Source of the DNA: Gautieria morchelliformis
Lineage: Eukaryota > Basidiomycota > Agaricomycetes > Gomphales > Gomphaceae
Assembly: GCA_015179125.1 (NCBI GenBank)
Contig: WHVA01000344.1
Span: 61,909 to 125,908, forward strand
Length of the DNA: 64,000 nt
Direction: 5' to 3'
The notes under the pieces are model-generated. The model did not search any database. It had not been told where the DNA came from and was given only the letters and a program-made list of their open reading frames with translations. The number at the start of each line of letters is the position of its first letter. Position 1 is the stretch's first letter. Shown piece by piece: positions 12,100 through 24,369 of the stretch. The position numbers and the translations under genes are program-made.

Positions 12100-14090
12100 G
12101 TTAGAAGGATCCGTTCAATATTTCGCCCCCTCCAAAGCTTAGACTCTGCCCTGTATCGCGTGCTGTCAGCCCTGGGCACCATTACGCTCTATGTTCTACC
12201 CGGAGGACGCCAGGGTTTTAAGTGAAGTGTAGCCAGGGACGCAGAGGATGGATTCGGACCATCGCGTGTCATCCCCAGAGATCAGGAACGGGGTGTCCGT
12301 GGGGCGTTTTGAGTTGCTCTGTGCTTCAGAGAAGATAGAACTCTACACCGGTGCGAATGGCACGAGGGTTGGACGAAGATGCGTGTGACGCGCTACTCGA
12401 GGTTGACCTGATATGTAAGTGCGAAGATCTGCACAACTACTACTCCATTCTGATGCTGCGGCTTGTGCAGGGCCCGCAAACCATATAAGAGGAATACACG
12501 AAAATGGACTCTTCGTCGGTTACGGGAACGAAGGTGTTGCTCGAGAGCATGTATCCCGCGGCCATGTTCATCATAGATGTTCCACCAACGGCTCGTATAA
12601 CGCGTGCGTGGGACGTCCAGGTGAAGTATGCCGAAAGCGAACGAATGGAAAGTGAATCTTTTTTAGATGACAATGTATTACATTAATGTGAGGGTCCAAA
12701 TAGATTAATCTATGAGCTCCGAAGTGCACTTATTATTTCTTTTACACCTTTGTAGACATGGGTTGAGACGATGAGAGAAGGCAGTGAATAACGGAGTTCG
12801 TACCAGACGACATTTTGACCTGGTAGACAATAAAATCGGGGTATGGAGCAAGACGGCACACTTTATTCACCGCAAGTAGAACTGCATCTCAGTATACAAA
12901 CTTAATCGTCAGAACTCGAGCAATCTTTCAAAGTTTTCTGGTGATCACTGTCGTCGGAGCATCGCTGCAATGGGTATCCGTACAGGAAAAATCTCGTACG
13001 GTAACACCGTACAATTACTTACATACCAAGCAGTCAAACCCCGCTAATTAATGTCCAAACTCCCAACGTTCTGAGAAACAATACCGTCCCAACCGTCGAT
13101 GATGCCGTCTGTGTTGTTTACTGTATCCCAGAACGTCCTTACATTGGAGGTTCTACCCCCATTTGTGTCCACGGGTCCAGATGGCAACAATGCTTGCCAT
13201 CCGCATAGTACGACTGTATAATAGCTCTTAGTAAGATTTTCCGGGAAAGCCATATATTTCACATACCAGTATTGTGCTGTCAAATCCATAACTCATTGGT
13301 TCCATCTTAGAAACCGACATCCGGGAATCCGCAGGTACGTGAGATGACTCTCAGATTGGTCAATCGATATAAGACTCCTTAGTTGAGATATCGCAGAAGA
13401 AGTGGGCTCCGAACGCAGCAAGCCTTAGAATGTATATGGACGATGTGTCTTCGCGTAACCTGCATTAGTGTGAATTGCTTGTACCATCGAAAGAGTCGGG
13501 TATGAGGCCGGTTAACCGTGCAACAGAAAGTGTTCGTTCGCCTGGCTTTATCTTCAAGTTGTCTTTGACACCAACGCGGGGAATGTCCAAATTCCAGATC
13601 CATATACACTGTGCATTGTGACCATCCCAGGGCGATATACAAGCGTGAGATCACAGAACTTGACGAGGCTGAGTCTTGGCATCATGTTCCATGGTGATGC
13701 AGGCGGGTGTTAGGTACTAGGTGCCACGGGCTAGTAGGTGTGAGGTAGCACGCCGAGATAGTGGGAACATTGGGGGTAGGACTCCTGAATTTGAATGCAG
13801 AACCACCGGCAAACGTTAAACTGTGTACCAATTGCTGTATTCACGGTTAGTTAGGCGTCATTCTACTGCAAGCCATTGGAGTAATAGGGTGCTTACATAA
13901 TTAATGCTATGCATGATGGCTTTTGAGTTTGCAGTAGGTCAAAAAATCCAAATGGCGAAAAAAAAAAAAAAAAAAAAACACACCAGAACTGACTTAAAGA
14001 GTCACAATAGCAAAAGTAGATGACGAAGGAAGTATACTGCCGCCAGCGAGGCCGGAGTCGCCAGGTCGCCAGCCGGCTCTGGATGCGTGC
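12100..14090. other. no gene firmly recognised; contains a 21-base poly-A run
   Basis: Several 60-90 codon open frames (12419-12690, 13044-13289, 13379-13654) have no domain I can name and I could not chain them into a gene. A homopolymer of 21 A lies at 13958-13978. Confidence 0.4.
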
Positions 14091-14095
14091 CAGTG

Positions 14096-14163
14096 TGTTG
14101 CACAGCAAGATCCTGCCACCCTCATGTTGCACAGCAGCTCCTGGCATTCTCATGTTGCACACT
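14096..14163. repeat. three tandem copies of a roughly 29 bp unit
   Basis: CATGTTGCACA-type words recur at about 29 bp spacing (TGTTGCACAGCAAGATC, CTCATGTTGCACAGCAG, CTCATGTTGCACACTG). Confidence 0.6.
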
Positions 14164-14184
14164 GTGACTCGCCTTCTGTCCTAG

Positions 14185-14415
14185 ATAAGTACTGGATGTT
14201 CTGATGGAATTCTGACAGCGGCGCGGGTTGAAATTGCCGAGAAATATGTCTGGCGGTGCCCGATCGACAATTGCGTATGGGCAATGAAGAAACTGGTGGT
14301 CATGAACCACATCGACCGAGAGCACCCATTGCTCGATTTCAGACTAGCCAGGCAGACGGGAGGGAATACGAGGATCAGTGACAGAGACATTATTCAAGAC
14401 ATCCTGCAAGGTTGA
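14185..14415 (+). CDS. possible last exon with a C2H2-type zinc finger
   Basis: After a TCCTAG acceptor ending at 14184 the frame is open for 76 codons to a TGA at 14413-14415. It contains CPIDNC followed by 11 residues and HIDREH, which is C-x4-C-x11-H-x4-H, compatible with a C2H2 zinc finger. I could not find the preceding exons, so this may be a gene fragment. The start is an inferred splice acceptor, not an ATG. Confidence 0.35.
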   Translation: MSTGCSDGILTAARVEIAEKYVWRCPIDNCVWAMKKLVVMNHIDREHPLLDFRLARQTGGNTRISDRDIIQDILQG

Positions 14416-14893
14416 GGAATTGGTGAGTGAGGGGAACATCGATGACAGTCACCAAGGGAGCTTTATGTAAAGTAGACTTTAGTCAGTATAGGGCCCAGTC
14501 GCTAGACTTCTCTAAAATACCTATGGGAGTATTCCAGTTTATATATCCAAATCGTTGCTGCCATAATAATATCGTTCTCCAATTTGGTGACCATACTTCA
14601 ATCGATGAAACCGTACAGTAACAAAAGCAAGTTATAATCCAAAACATTACGTAAGTCGCCGATAAACTGCGGTTTTGTAGCGCCGCTTGAAACCGCCAAC
14701 TTTCCAGAAAGAGCTCGAATATAGTCGAAGAGTCGACCGTTGTATTCATCCGTTCCTATAAAGGTCACGTAAGTCTTTCCAGTTCAAGAAATTCGCAAAT
14801 CCGGTCATTTAAAAGCGGTTCTCCAAGTTTCAAGTCGCCTTGTCTGCCTGAACTTGAAGTCCGATTTTTTTTACTGGGAGTAACGTTGCAAAC

Positions 14894-16578
14894 ATGGCTA
14901 CTCCAGATCGCCCGATTGTGTTCTTCGATATTTCCATCGGAGGGCAGAGCGTCGGTAGAATCGCATTTAGCTTGTACTCGGACATCGTTCCCAAGACCGC
15001 AGAGAACTTCCGTGCGTCGACCGCTCATGTACTTTATACGATACCGGTGCTCAATCTGAGTATGCATGTCTCGATCAGGAGCGCTATGCACTGGCGAAAA
15101 GGGTTTGGGTACATCTGGCAAACCCCTCCACTTTGAAGGCAGTGGATTTCATCGTGTGATCAAAGGGTGCGGTTTATTCGGCCGCATGCTCCGCTCCCCT
15201 TGGAACCCATGTTAATGCCGGTGTCCGTGCAGGTTTATGATCCAGGGAGGTGATTTCACTATGGGAAACGGTTCGTACTTCCCGATGTTATCTTATCATC
15301 ACGTGCTCAAATGCCTGATCATGAAGGAACCGGTGGGATCAGCTCATGTTTTATTATAATTTGGCGAGACTCATCACAGTCCAGGCGGCGAATCCATATA
15401 CGGTGAAAAGTTTGCCGATGAAGATTTCACTACCAAGCACACAAAGCCATTTTTGGTTGGGATTGCTATATTCTCATATCGTGTATAACTCTGTTGACTT
15501 TGTTTCCGCCTAGCTGTCTATGGTAGGCTTTATATTATCCCACCTCTTCCTCAGCCTATTAAAGTCGCATCTAGGCTAACGCTGGGAAAGATACGAATGG
15601 CAGGTATGTTTTACCCGCCTCTGACCTATGTCTAGTTTATGATGTGCACACTAGTCAATTTTTTGTCACTGCTGCACCCACGCCGCACTTGGATGGAAAG
15701 CACGTCGTGTTTGGAGAGGTCATTCGAGGCAAATCCATTGGTAGGAGCTGGGCATCTTCTGTTATTCCGCCATTCAGAAGTCACGATCCCCAGTTCGTCA
15801 AATTGAACACCTCCCCACGTCGTCGGGTGACGTACCACAGGCTCCCGCCGTGATCACCAAGTCAGGTGTTCTAGAAGCGTCGGACCCATTCCTGACCCAA
15901 GACAATACGCCTGCTGATGGCGACAAATACGAGGATTTCCCCGAAGACGGCGACGATGACGTTCAAAACCCAGAAGTTGCACTTGCCATTGCGAAAGCGA
16001 TCAGGGAGGCGGGAAATAAACTTTTCAAAGAAGGAAACGCCCGTGACGCGTTACTGAAATACCAGAGTACGTTGTTCCCCTCTGAGCTTACTCTCTGGGA
16101 CCTGAACACCAGACCTGTACAGAGTCAATCCGATACCTTGATGTTCATCCTGTCTTGCCGGAAGACACTCCTGCCTCAATGCAGGAATCCTATAATTCTC
16201 TGCTGGCGCCTCTGTTGCTGAATACGGCGCTCGCTGCGCTTAAAGTGCCTTCCTCTGCAAATTACACGCTAGCAGTAGCTAGCACGACCCGAGCTCTCAA
16301 TAAATTGCAGCTTTCGGATGCTGATAAAGGTGTGTATTATGTGGATGTCATTGTGGCTCAGTCTAAACCATGGACACGTAGCCAAGGCGCTGTATCGACG
16401 TGCCATTGCACACGGGGGCTTGAAGGCAGATGATGAAGCGCAGAGCGATTTAATGCAGGCTAATCAGCTCGTCAAAGGCGACGCTGCTATTTTGGGCGAG
16501 CTGGAAAAGGTGAAACAACGCAAGCGGGCAGCTCGTGAAAAGGAGAAGAAAGCATTCAAGGGCCTCTTCGCTTCCTAG
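14894..16578 (+). CDS. CPR6: Cyclophilin 40 (Cpr6), peptidyl-prolyl isomerase with TPR domain
   Basis: Catalyses cis-trans isomerisation of prolyl bonds and, through its TPR domain, acts as an Hsp90 co-chaperone in the cytosol. My exon chain is 14894-15011, 15079-15166, 15233-15270, 15327-15332, 15385-15455, 15514-15522, 15575-15603, 15655-15740, 15794-16066, 16123-16329, 16382-16578: 1122 nt, 373 residues, all junctions GT-AG and in phase. The PPIase domain (to about residue 180) shows TAENF, FHRVIKG, IQGGDFT, NGSQFF and [15 protein letters not shown] helices follow, with the usual acidic linker. The length is normal for the family. Exons 4 and 6 are only 6 and 9 nt. It converges with the phosphatase gene, with 73 bp between the stop codons. 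Confidence 0.93.
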
Positions 16579-16651
16579 TCACTTGCGAAAATTTAAATAT
16601 GAATAATATCGATTGGGGTAATACACAAGTTTACAACCAATTTTAGAACCA

Positions 16652-19600
16652 TTAGGCAATGGTGTAAAGCACAAAGTTGCGTTTGGCAAGTGGTGTCAAA
16701 GCTGGTACACCAGGGGGTGCCCTGGGATTATCACGTAACAGAACATCAGCAAAGGCTCGCGCTATATAGATGCGTCTCAGTTGCGTGTGGAACATATAAC
16801 CCGAGTCGACATACCCAATGCGATTGCTCGTTCAGGCCCGCCACTGTGGGCGATGTAATGAAGAAATGCGGTGACAGTAACGTATACCTGTCAGCAGTTG
16901 TTAGTCGTCAAACATACTGCTAAATGGTTTTCCTGACGTTACGTGCGAAGCTGGGGACGTGATCCAAAATCTGGGGGTGCAGCGTCAGGAGACGCCACAA
17001 TATACTGTTAGTTTACAAACCTCAAAAGCATCTTCGCGATCCTGCGCTAAGGCGCATCGTGGATGCAGAACCCAAGGGATCACTGGTTCTGCTAAGGAAT
17101 CGAGGAACTGCAGCAAAGCTTCTCCATAAGCTAATGCAATGGCTCTTTGATCGTTGTCCTCAGGGAACGAAACATCCGTCCCTTTTCCAGAGTCTAGAGG
17201 TTGTGTGTCCATATGCTTGAAAAAAAGGGTTTTTTTTCAATAAGGAGCGGGCTGTGGAATAGAGAACTTGCTTACTTCCCGGATAGCATGTACTAGAGAC
17301 TCATCAGCAGATGCCACAAAAAGGTCAGCCTTTTAAAGAATTTAGCTGAGAACGGTCTCAGTCAGTGTGATGCACGTACGACATCATGCGCATTTGTGAT
17401 AAGCCATTCAATGAGAAACATCAATTCCCGAGGTGCACTCAAAGTATTTCCTTCTGGCAATAAAGCAGTGTTACCGTGCGTGCGAATGGGTCCAACGGAG
17501 CGCACAAGCCAGGCCAAGCTGGTGGCGAAACAAGTTGGTACTGTCATAAAAATCAGTAAACTCGGTAAACTTGGGAAGAACTCGTCTCCTACGGTATGAT
17601 CCCGAGACAGAAATGATATAGTCAGATCCTTTGGAGAGACGAAATATCATCTTGTCTTCCAATCGTGTGTTCCCGTGATTAAGGGATGAGGCGGTCCGTT
17701 TGCCGATATTGATAGTAAAGTGAATTGATACTTTTTCCCCGGGCAACAGTAGTCCCTATGGATAAGGCTCGTAAGTATGTACCGAGCGAGACGCTGCTGA
17801 GAAACATTACTTCTTCAGGCTGCACCTGCAGCCACTCTTTGCCTGAATTGGGGCGTTCAATCCAGACATCAAGGAGCGGGAATGAAGTACTAACAAATGG
17901 GTGATCCTGCTTCCAAAGGCACAAACCGAAAGGCACATGCAACCTACAGATGCAAGCATACGAACGTGACCATGATGCCCGCACAGTTGCTCACATACCA
18001 TGCCAGTATTTTTCACCCGGATCGATCCCGACGCGGGCGTCATATATCTATGACACAACGTGGAGCGGCCGGGATGTTCCAAAGAGGCTGCGTACTCACG
18101 ATATTAACCCCAAATCGAGGTCTGTGCCATCGAGAATGGTTACAGTAGGGCTCTCCGTCGAGTATTCAAAACCATCAAATTTGTCGTATAAGGCTTGTGC
18201 GATTTGAAGATACTTATGAGGGTCGTGTTGGCATACCTGTAGATTAAATCACTGAGGCGAAATCTCTTACAGTAAGCACAAGGATAGCACTCACATATAT
18301 ATCGTAATCCGCAGACACAGGGTGATGATCACTCAGAGTGACCATGGGACAACTCTCATAAGATTTTTGTGAGACCATGATTGGATCGGCGGCCATATGA
18401 AGGAGGCGATCCGTCCACGCTGGTTTTCGCCTGTCAAAACCAGTTAGAGGCCCTGCGTTGTCGGGCTTACGTGACACACTTTTTGTCGTAACGAAGTTGG
18501 TCCGCTGATTCCTCGGCGAATCGGTATGTTCTAGTAGCCAGCGATATATCAGGGGTGGTACGGTTGCAATATTCCAACATCAAGAGCAAGCATCACTTAC
18601 GGTGGAAATTTGATATCATGCTCTAGGAACCCAACGAATGCTCGTTTGTGACGAATGGCTGTTCGGAGCTGCACTTTTGATTCAGTATTCCTAATCTTGT
18701 TAGACAGCTATGCAAACAGTGTACCTGGTCATACGCCAGCAAGGTCCCGTACTCGATCCCGCGTGGCTCAGACATCAACAGCGTGCGAATTTCTTCGTCT
18801 GGAAGATCGATTCTATAATTGAGATCTATGGTGCAATCAGTGGATGGCAAATAATGAGACATGGGTAAACACACCACCCTAGATCGTAGGTTAAAAAAAT
18901 AAAATAAGCGAAAGCGACTGGAATAAGTCTACATAAACTTACCAGCCAGAAGAGCATGTCAGTTTCCCATAAGTTAGCAGTCAAAGGACGGGTATTGCGT
19001 GTCCCTTTCCACGTGATAGGGAACTCCAATTTCCGCGCGACCTCTTGAAAATCACTGTTGCGCCTGTCGACATAGTCGTCAAATGCGGCCAGATGAGCGC
19101 ACACAAACGTGGCTGTAGTCGAATTGAGACGTAAACGGACAGCCGCAGCTCCTTTATTTCCCTGAAAGAGGTGTGTTATATTGAAGGGAAGAATGTTCTG
19201 AAATTTTCAGAAATAACTCACCATGATTCCCATAAGTCCTACTGCTGCGGTGCCAGTGCTGACTTCTTTGACGATAGGCTGTATGTCTCTTCGCACAATG
19301 ACGACGATAAGGACGCCTACAAGTTGCTTAGATACCAGCTGCGTGAAACCCGCGTAAGGTCAGAATATATTCGACTCCGGTTGTGCATGTACGACAGCAG
19401 CCTCATCGTGAGGTCGAGGATGACATACTTTGATATAATCATTTGCACTTTTCCCTAATGCCGCGAATATGGCAGATATCCATGCGTCCGCCTTCAGCGT
19501 CGAGGTGCTATATAGCAGAGCTTCGGTGGAGAGGTCTAACTCTTGAAGTCCGAGGATAAACATATCTGGAAGATCTTCGTCATTGGCCGAGATGATGGAT

Positions 19601-21299
19601 GACGGAGGCGATGATTGCGTAAAGGTATCTGTCGAGCTTCGAACATCGAAGGAAGCAGCCATCGAGGTCTTGACCGAAGAGTCGTCAAAGGTTTCCACCG
19701 TTGATGGAATAGACTTGTGGTTAGACGAAGTCACCGCCGAGGGGATATCTGAGGAAGCTAAGGCAGGACGGCCATCATGCACTGGAGGTAACCGCGATTG
19801 TATGTTGCCGGAGTCCGAGCGTCCGCGAGAAGCACAAATCCAGGGAACCAAACTCTGTGTCGGTGGTTTACCATTGACATTGAATGTCCCTATTCGTAAT
19901 CTAGACAAACCAGAGTTTCACACGGCGTTTATGTCATCCCGTAGGCTGGATATACGCACCTCAAGCTTCGACGCTGGCAAAATTCATCCCTGCACCCAGC
20001 AAGACGTCGATCGATCCAATGGTCTCGGATAAGAGCAATGTCATTGCCTTCGTCCCCTGGGAGCCCAGCTGATGACGGAGAAAGCTTCGGTCGACTGTGA
20101 ATGAAGCGAATATCTGAAACTATCATCAGCCCCATGGAAACAAAACGTAGATAGGAATATACTAACCACGAGGTTTCGGTCGCTGGCAAGGTACTGATTG
20201 AATGGAAAAGCCCTTCAGCATAAGGATTCATTCATGCAGCACTCATAACTCACAGGTACGGCTGGCGCGGTGAGATAAGTAGAAATGCAACCATTCCCAA
20301 TACCGAGCTTCTTCGCCTTCGTGGATGGGGTTCTTAGATGAGTCCGAAGACTCAAATGAGGGATTTGGACCGCTACTACGCTCAGCTTCCGACTTCATTT
20401 CTGGCATTTTATTAGGCAGAGATTCTGGATCGCCATCAATATTGGTATGGTCAGGTTCTGACGATTCTTCTCCCGTTGGACCAGGATCAGCTCTGGACAG
20501 TTGCATCGTTTCCTGGCGAGGTTCAGAACTTGATTCTGGTCCTTCAGTCAAATTTGGATCACGTCCTGATGGCGAAGTGGTACTCTGCTCAGGTGGTATC
20601 GTCGGCGAAAGTGGATTAGCGTTCGGCTCTTAGAGGATGCGAGGAAGTGGGACAATCAGGTCAGAGCTCCTGGTCTCGATTTATAAACAGACCGTTTAAT
20701 TTTCTAAGCCGGCGTGTCTCCTCCAAGACTGAGGATAGCATTAGCATGTCGTTGCTTCCGAGCAGTATATTATCCGTTGGAATTGTGAGATAGATTTCAA
20801 ATTCTTATATTGCGTAGATCAATAATATTTCAACAAGGAAGAAGAAAAACCACCACCTGAGCTTTCTGACCCATCCTGCTGTGTCAATGAAGCGCGAAGG
20901 TTCGAGTCGATTGGGAAAAGTAGATATGGATATAGTTCTTCTCCCAACGGCACCTTATATTTCAAAATGAATATACTGCGAATGTTGGTTACATCAGAAT
21001 TTTAAGAGTAAACGTAGTTGTAGTAATACTCACCAACCCTGTTCTTCGCTTGAATCTCCCCCCTGCCCGTCAAGAACGTCCTCAAGATCCACGGCCTTCG
21101 GATGCCGGTGTGTTACGACAGCAAGAACACACCGCCCATCTTCAGAGGGTCCAAGCCCCGCAAGCTGGCGCACCTCTGCAGCCGCAGTGCACGTCTCTGT
21201 ATCGCGTAGTGCTAGCGAGACGGCGGCTTGAATCTTGTCCATGCTCACCACGGTTGTCACGCGCCCTGTGACAACCACGGCCTCAGTAGGCAACAACAT
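16652..21299 (-). CDS. OCRL-like inositol polyphosphate 5-phosphatase with ASH and RhoGAP domains
   Basis: Removes the 5-phosphate of PI(4,5)P2-type lipids on endosomal/Golgi membranes. Exons in transcript order: 21299-21034, 20975-20857, 20803-20693, 20628-20254, 20193-20167, 20113-19960, 19900-19429, 19338-19222, 19161-18943, 18878-18875, 18825-18725, 18668-18601, 18530-18480, 18430-18295, 18236-18100, 18047-17999, 17943-17895, 17842-17811, 17755-17593, 17540-17380, 17329-17276, 17215-17021, 16970-16938, 16887-16815, 16761-16652; total 3276 nt, 1091 residues, every junction in phase. Catalytic motifs: GTFNVNGK (about residue 351), GLQELDL, GNKGA, WLGDLNYR (619-626), KPAWTDRLL, TLSDHHPV. An ASH domain with SIRVKNTG and a C-terminal RhoGAP-like domain follow. 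Exon 10 is 4 nt long, inside the GDLNYR motif. Some splice sites were chosen by phase. Confidence 0.9.
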
Positions 21300-22600
21300 G
21301 GACCCACTTTGGCATGCCTACCAACCTTAACATTCCTTGTTCTGTTCCGTCTAGACTGTCAGGTACTGATGGTGATCAGAGTGCACGGTTTGATGTTCGA
21401 CTCCATGTCAGTTTGGAGTCGCTGGAACGACCAAAAGGCCGGCGCAAGTGGTGCGTTTGAGACCCTTGCTGGAGGTTACGATTCAGAAACGTACGTGCAT
21501 ACTTACACGTACAAGGTATCTTGGACACCGGATTCGTAAGTGGATCCATAAGTTAACGCTGCATGTAGCGGCGGCATGATCGCCGGATTGGACCTGTACA
21601 CTGGTTTCGTGGGCAATGTCAGGACCCTCGCAACGTTCAAAAGAAGCTCGACAACAGCCTATATTTGGCGTCCCGTCGCCGCGCCGAACAAACCATAGTA
21701 AGTATACTCTGTTAAGGTCGAACCTGCATCTGGTGTCTGCTATACGGTACGTTAACGTAGTTTAAGATGTGACAGGGGGATAATGTGGCAGCTTTGGCGA
21801 GGTGCGACGAAGAGGTTGTGATTGTGTTGTCCAACATCCATGAACACGTGAGAAGCTGCAAGTGTATAATATGGCTGTGAGTGGCAGTCACCGCGTTTTG
21901 TGGGGTCAAATTTGCCATCCAAATAGATGAGTCCAGCCGGGCATTTAGCGCCGTATTACAGTGTGATTACCCCAACACACCGAACACTCAGTAGATCCGC
22001 CCCCATATCTTTGGGCCAAAAATCCAAATTTATCCAATGCTCTAGATACACTGTCTAATTCCCTCGTCAAGTATTTTAGCTCCCTGACATCTAATTAAGT
22101 TCGAAAGATAGCTACGCTCGAGTACCAAATATACTCGTCCACGTTTGCCCCAGTCCGCACACAGCTCATGATCACAGAGCAAATACATGCTCCGACCTAC
22201 ACCTAGGCCGCACTTACGCATTTTGAATACATTAGACTACTAATCACCACTTTATATCAATTGGACAACTCAGGCCACAGCGACATACAGCGGTATACAC
22301 ACAAAGCACGTAAACATATAATTATTGCTCACATATATATAGTAGTTCAATCCAAATTAAATACGACCTCAACACGTTGCGTCATGCGGTGCGGCTGCAG
22401 CCTGTCGTGAGGGAACGGCCACCGAGCCATGCTGCAGCTGCTAGTGCAGGAACCTCCCATACATCCTCGGGGTGAGCGTCTCGTCAACTGACGCCGCGGG
22501 CATCGGGAGGAACAACACCATTCAGCGAAACACGTGCAGAAGCAAAATGGCAGCCAACACACCTGAGCAGAAATGCGCCTCAGAACCAGCCCATCAGGAA
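21300..22600. other. no gene recognised
   Basis: Upstream region of the phosphatase gene. An open frame on the plus strand at 21228-21539 overlaps its first exon and has no domain I recognise. From 21930 to 22340 I see only AT-richer intergenic sequence. Confidence 0.4.
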
Positions 22601-22619
22601 GAAGCACTCAGGTGCATAC

Positions 22620-23884
22620 CGCAGGATCCCCAGTGCTGCAGACACTAGCAAGATGCACGTCGGGCAAACCATCCCATCCCGTCCGCCCCACGCACCTCTG
22701 CGAAGAACATGTCCCCCAGCTCGACGCCGCAGCACGTCCATGCCGTCCCAAAGCTGAACAAGAATATCACCAGATGCATGTAGTCCTCGAATATCAGGAC
22801 ACCCATGGTGTGGAATAGGCACACCATGTCTGTGCAGCGTCAACGTCAGTGCAAGCGCGAGGACGCGACGGGGGTTAGGATGGGTGCATGCACAAATAAA
22901 CGGACCATTGTGATTGGACTCGTTCCCATAGTTTGTCGTGCCACGCTCTGATCTCCGTCTCCTCCATGATTGCCTGAAGGTCGCACTGCTAGCGAGTAGA
23001 CATCAGAAAGTAAATCAAATAGAAGCAAGGAAGCGCAGCGGCCATTGTAGATAGCAGAAAGTAAATCAAATTAAAGCAGCCATCAATGCAAAGGCAGGCC
23101 GCACAACTTAAAGCAGACCCTGACGCGTGACATACCTTGTTGAGGTTGTTCAGTGGCTTCGGATCTGAGTAGACTTTCTCGTGGAAACGTGACACAAAGC
23201 GCAGCAGCCCCATGTATGCCACGAGGTGTACGTCGTGCGCGTGGTTGTACCTGCCCGCCGGAATCCGCGTCGTCAACATTGTGTGCCACGCAGAGCGCAG
23301 CAGCAGCCTCAGCACTGGAAGAAAGCCCCGCTGCAGCACAGCGCACTTACCGGCTCCGCCGATACCATGCCTTCTGGGAGCTTGTTCGAGCTGTGGTTTG
23401 GGTACATGTGTGTGTGGGGGTGGGCAGGCGGCGACCCCGCGAGCGGGTAGGCGTGCGCGTGCTGCGTGGGCGTGGGCGTGGGCGAGGGCGAGGGCGGGAG
23501 AGCATGTGTGAGTGGAGTGGGGTACGCGTTGGGCGCCGGCGCGGGTCCGTTCCCGTTCCTAGGCGGCGTGCGGGGCGGGATCGCGAAGACGCATTTCATT
23601 TGCCCGCGGGTCGGCGGCGGGGTTTGGGGGGCTCTGGGAGGGGGCGGATAAGGGCAAGGGTGCGGTGGCGGCGGCGGTGGTAGGCGCGGGTAAGGGCGAT
23701 TGCGGGGCGTGTGTACCGCTGCGGGTGAGCCTGTAGGTGCTGAGGGCGCCGGCGGCATGTGTGTGCGGGGGTGCGGGGATGTGCCGTGCGCCAGCATGGC
23801 CGTGGTCCACCACGGCGTGCTGCGGATCGTTGCATCCTCCTGTGCGCCTGTCGGCTTCCCCCACTGCGTCGACGAGTGGTCCAT
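22620..23884 (-). CDS. hypothetical Pro/His-rich protein with hydrophobic C-terminal segments
   Basis: Not recognised. A long exon starting at 23884 (MDHSSTQWGKP) encodes about 170 residues rich in Pro, His and Thr and ends at a GTAAGT donor near 23349. Plausible further exons, each with consensus sites, encode HLVAYMGLLRFVSRFHEK (near 23200), EETEIRAWHDKLWERVQ (near 22950) and a hydrophobic stretch with GVLIFEDYMHLVIFLFSFG (near 22770), then LGILRYAPECFFLMGWF with a stop near 22580. That suggests at least one or two membrane segments. The strong GC skew of the first exon makes open frames on several strands, so the model is tentative. Confidence 0.4.
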
Positions 23885-24126
23885 GTTGTAGACAATCAGG
23901 CACAACATACCTGGTCCCAGCCGCTCCCAAGACCTAAGTCAACTCTCCCCAGTCCCATAACAGCTCGCAGATCTCAAAACAAGAAATAGGAGAAAGTAAA
24001 AGCAAAACAAAGCTCACGTGATTACAAAATGACATTAGTAGGAGTATAATTTGTTGAAGTCCAGCATATGACCCCGCCATATGGACTTGCATTTGCGCAA
24101 AAGCGTTGTGATGGGATGGAACGATC

Positions 24127-24369
24127 AATAGAGTAGCCAGCTGGAGCTGGCTAGATACCGTTGGACAGCATGCTTATGGGTTATTCTCAGGTTCGAATGC
24201 CTGGTCTAGACGCATCTGGTCGATCCCTTTCGGAAGCAGGCCGAGGCACTCGAACAATAAATAGAGTAGTTGGGTGGAGCTGGCTAGATATAGTTGGACA
24301 GCATGCTTATGGGTTATTCTCAGGTTCTAATGCCCGGTCTGGATGCATCTGGTCGATCCCTTTTGGAGG
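24127..24369 (+). repeat. tandem pair of tRNA-like SINE units, 133 bp apart
   Basis: Two copies share GGAGCTGGCTAGATA, GTTGGACAGCATGCTTATGG and TCTCAGGTTC. Each contains a pol III box B-like motif (GGTTCGAATGCC at 24190; the second copy has GGTTCTAATGCC at 24323) and a T-arm-like hairpin, but no pairing acceptor stem. The same tRNA-like core is found at 43514-43582. I read this as a tRNA-derived SINE head duplicated in tandem. Confidence 0.55.

Noticed and set aside
19918..20113. Apparent frameshift and stop in the phosphatase gene (frame reading FTVDRSF...NFASVEA)
   Set aside because: That frame was misleading. The neighbouring frame gives HWIDRRLAGCRDEFCQRRSLR and joins by a 59 bp intron to LRIGTFNVNG in phase, so no lesion exists.
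23153..23683. Plus-strand ORFs rich in Arg/Gly over the 23 kb locus
   Set aside because: They are mirror frames of a GC-skewed Pro/His-rich exon on the minus strand and show no domain.
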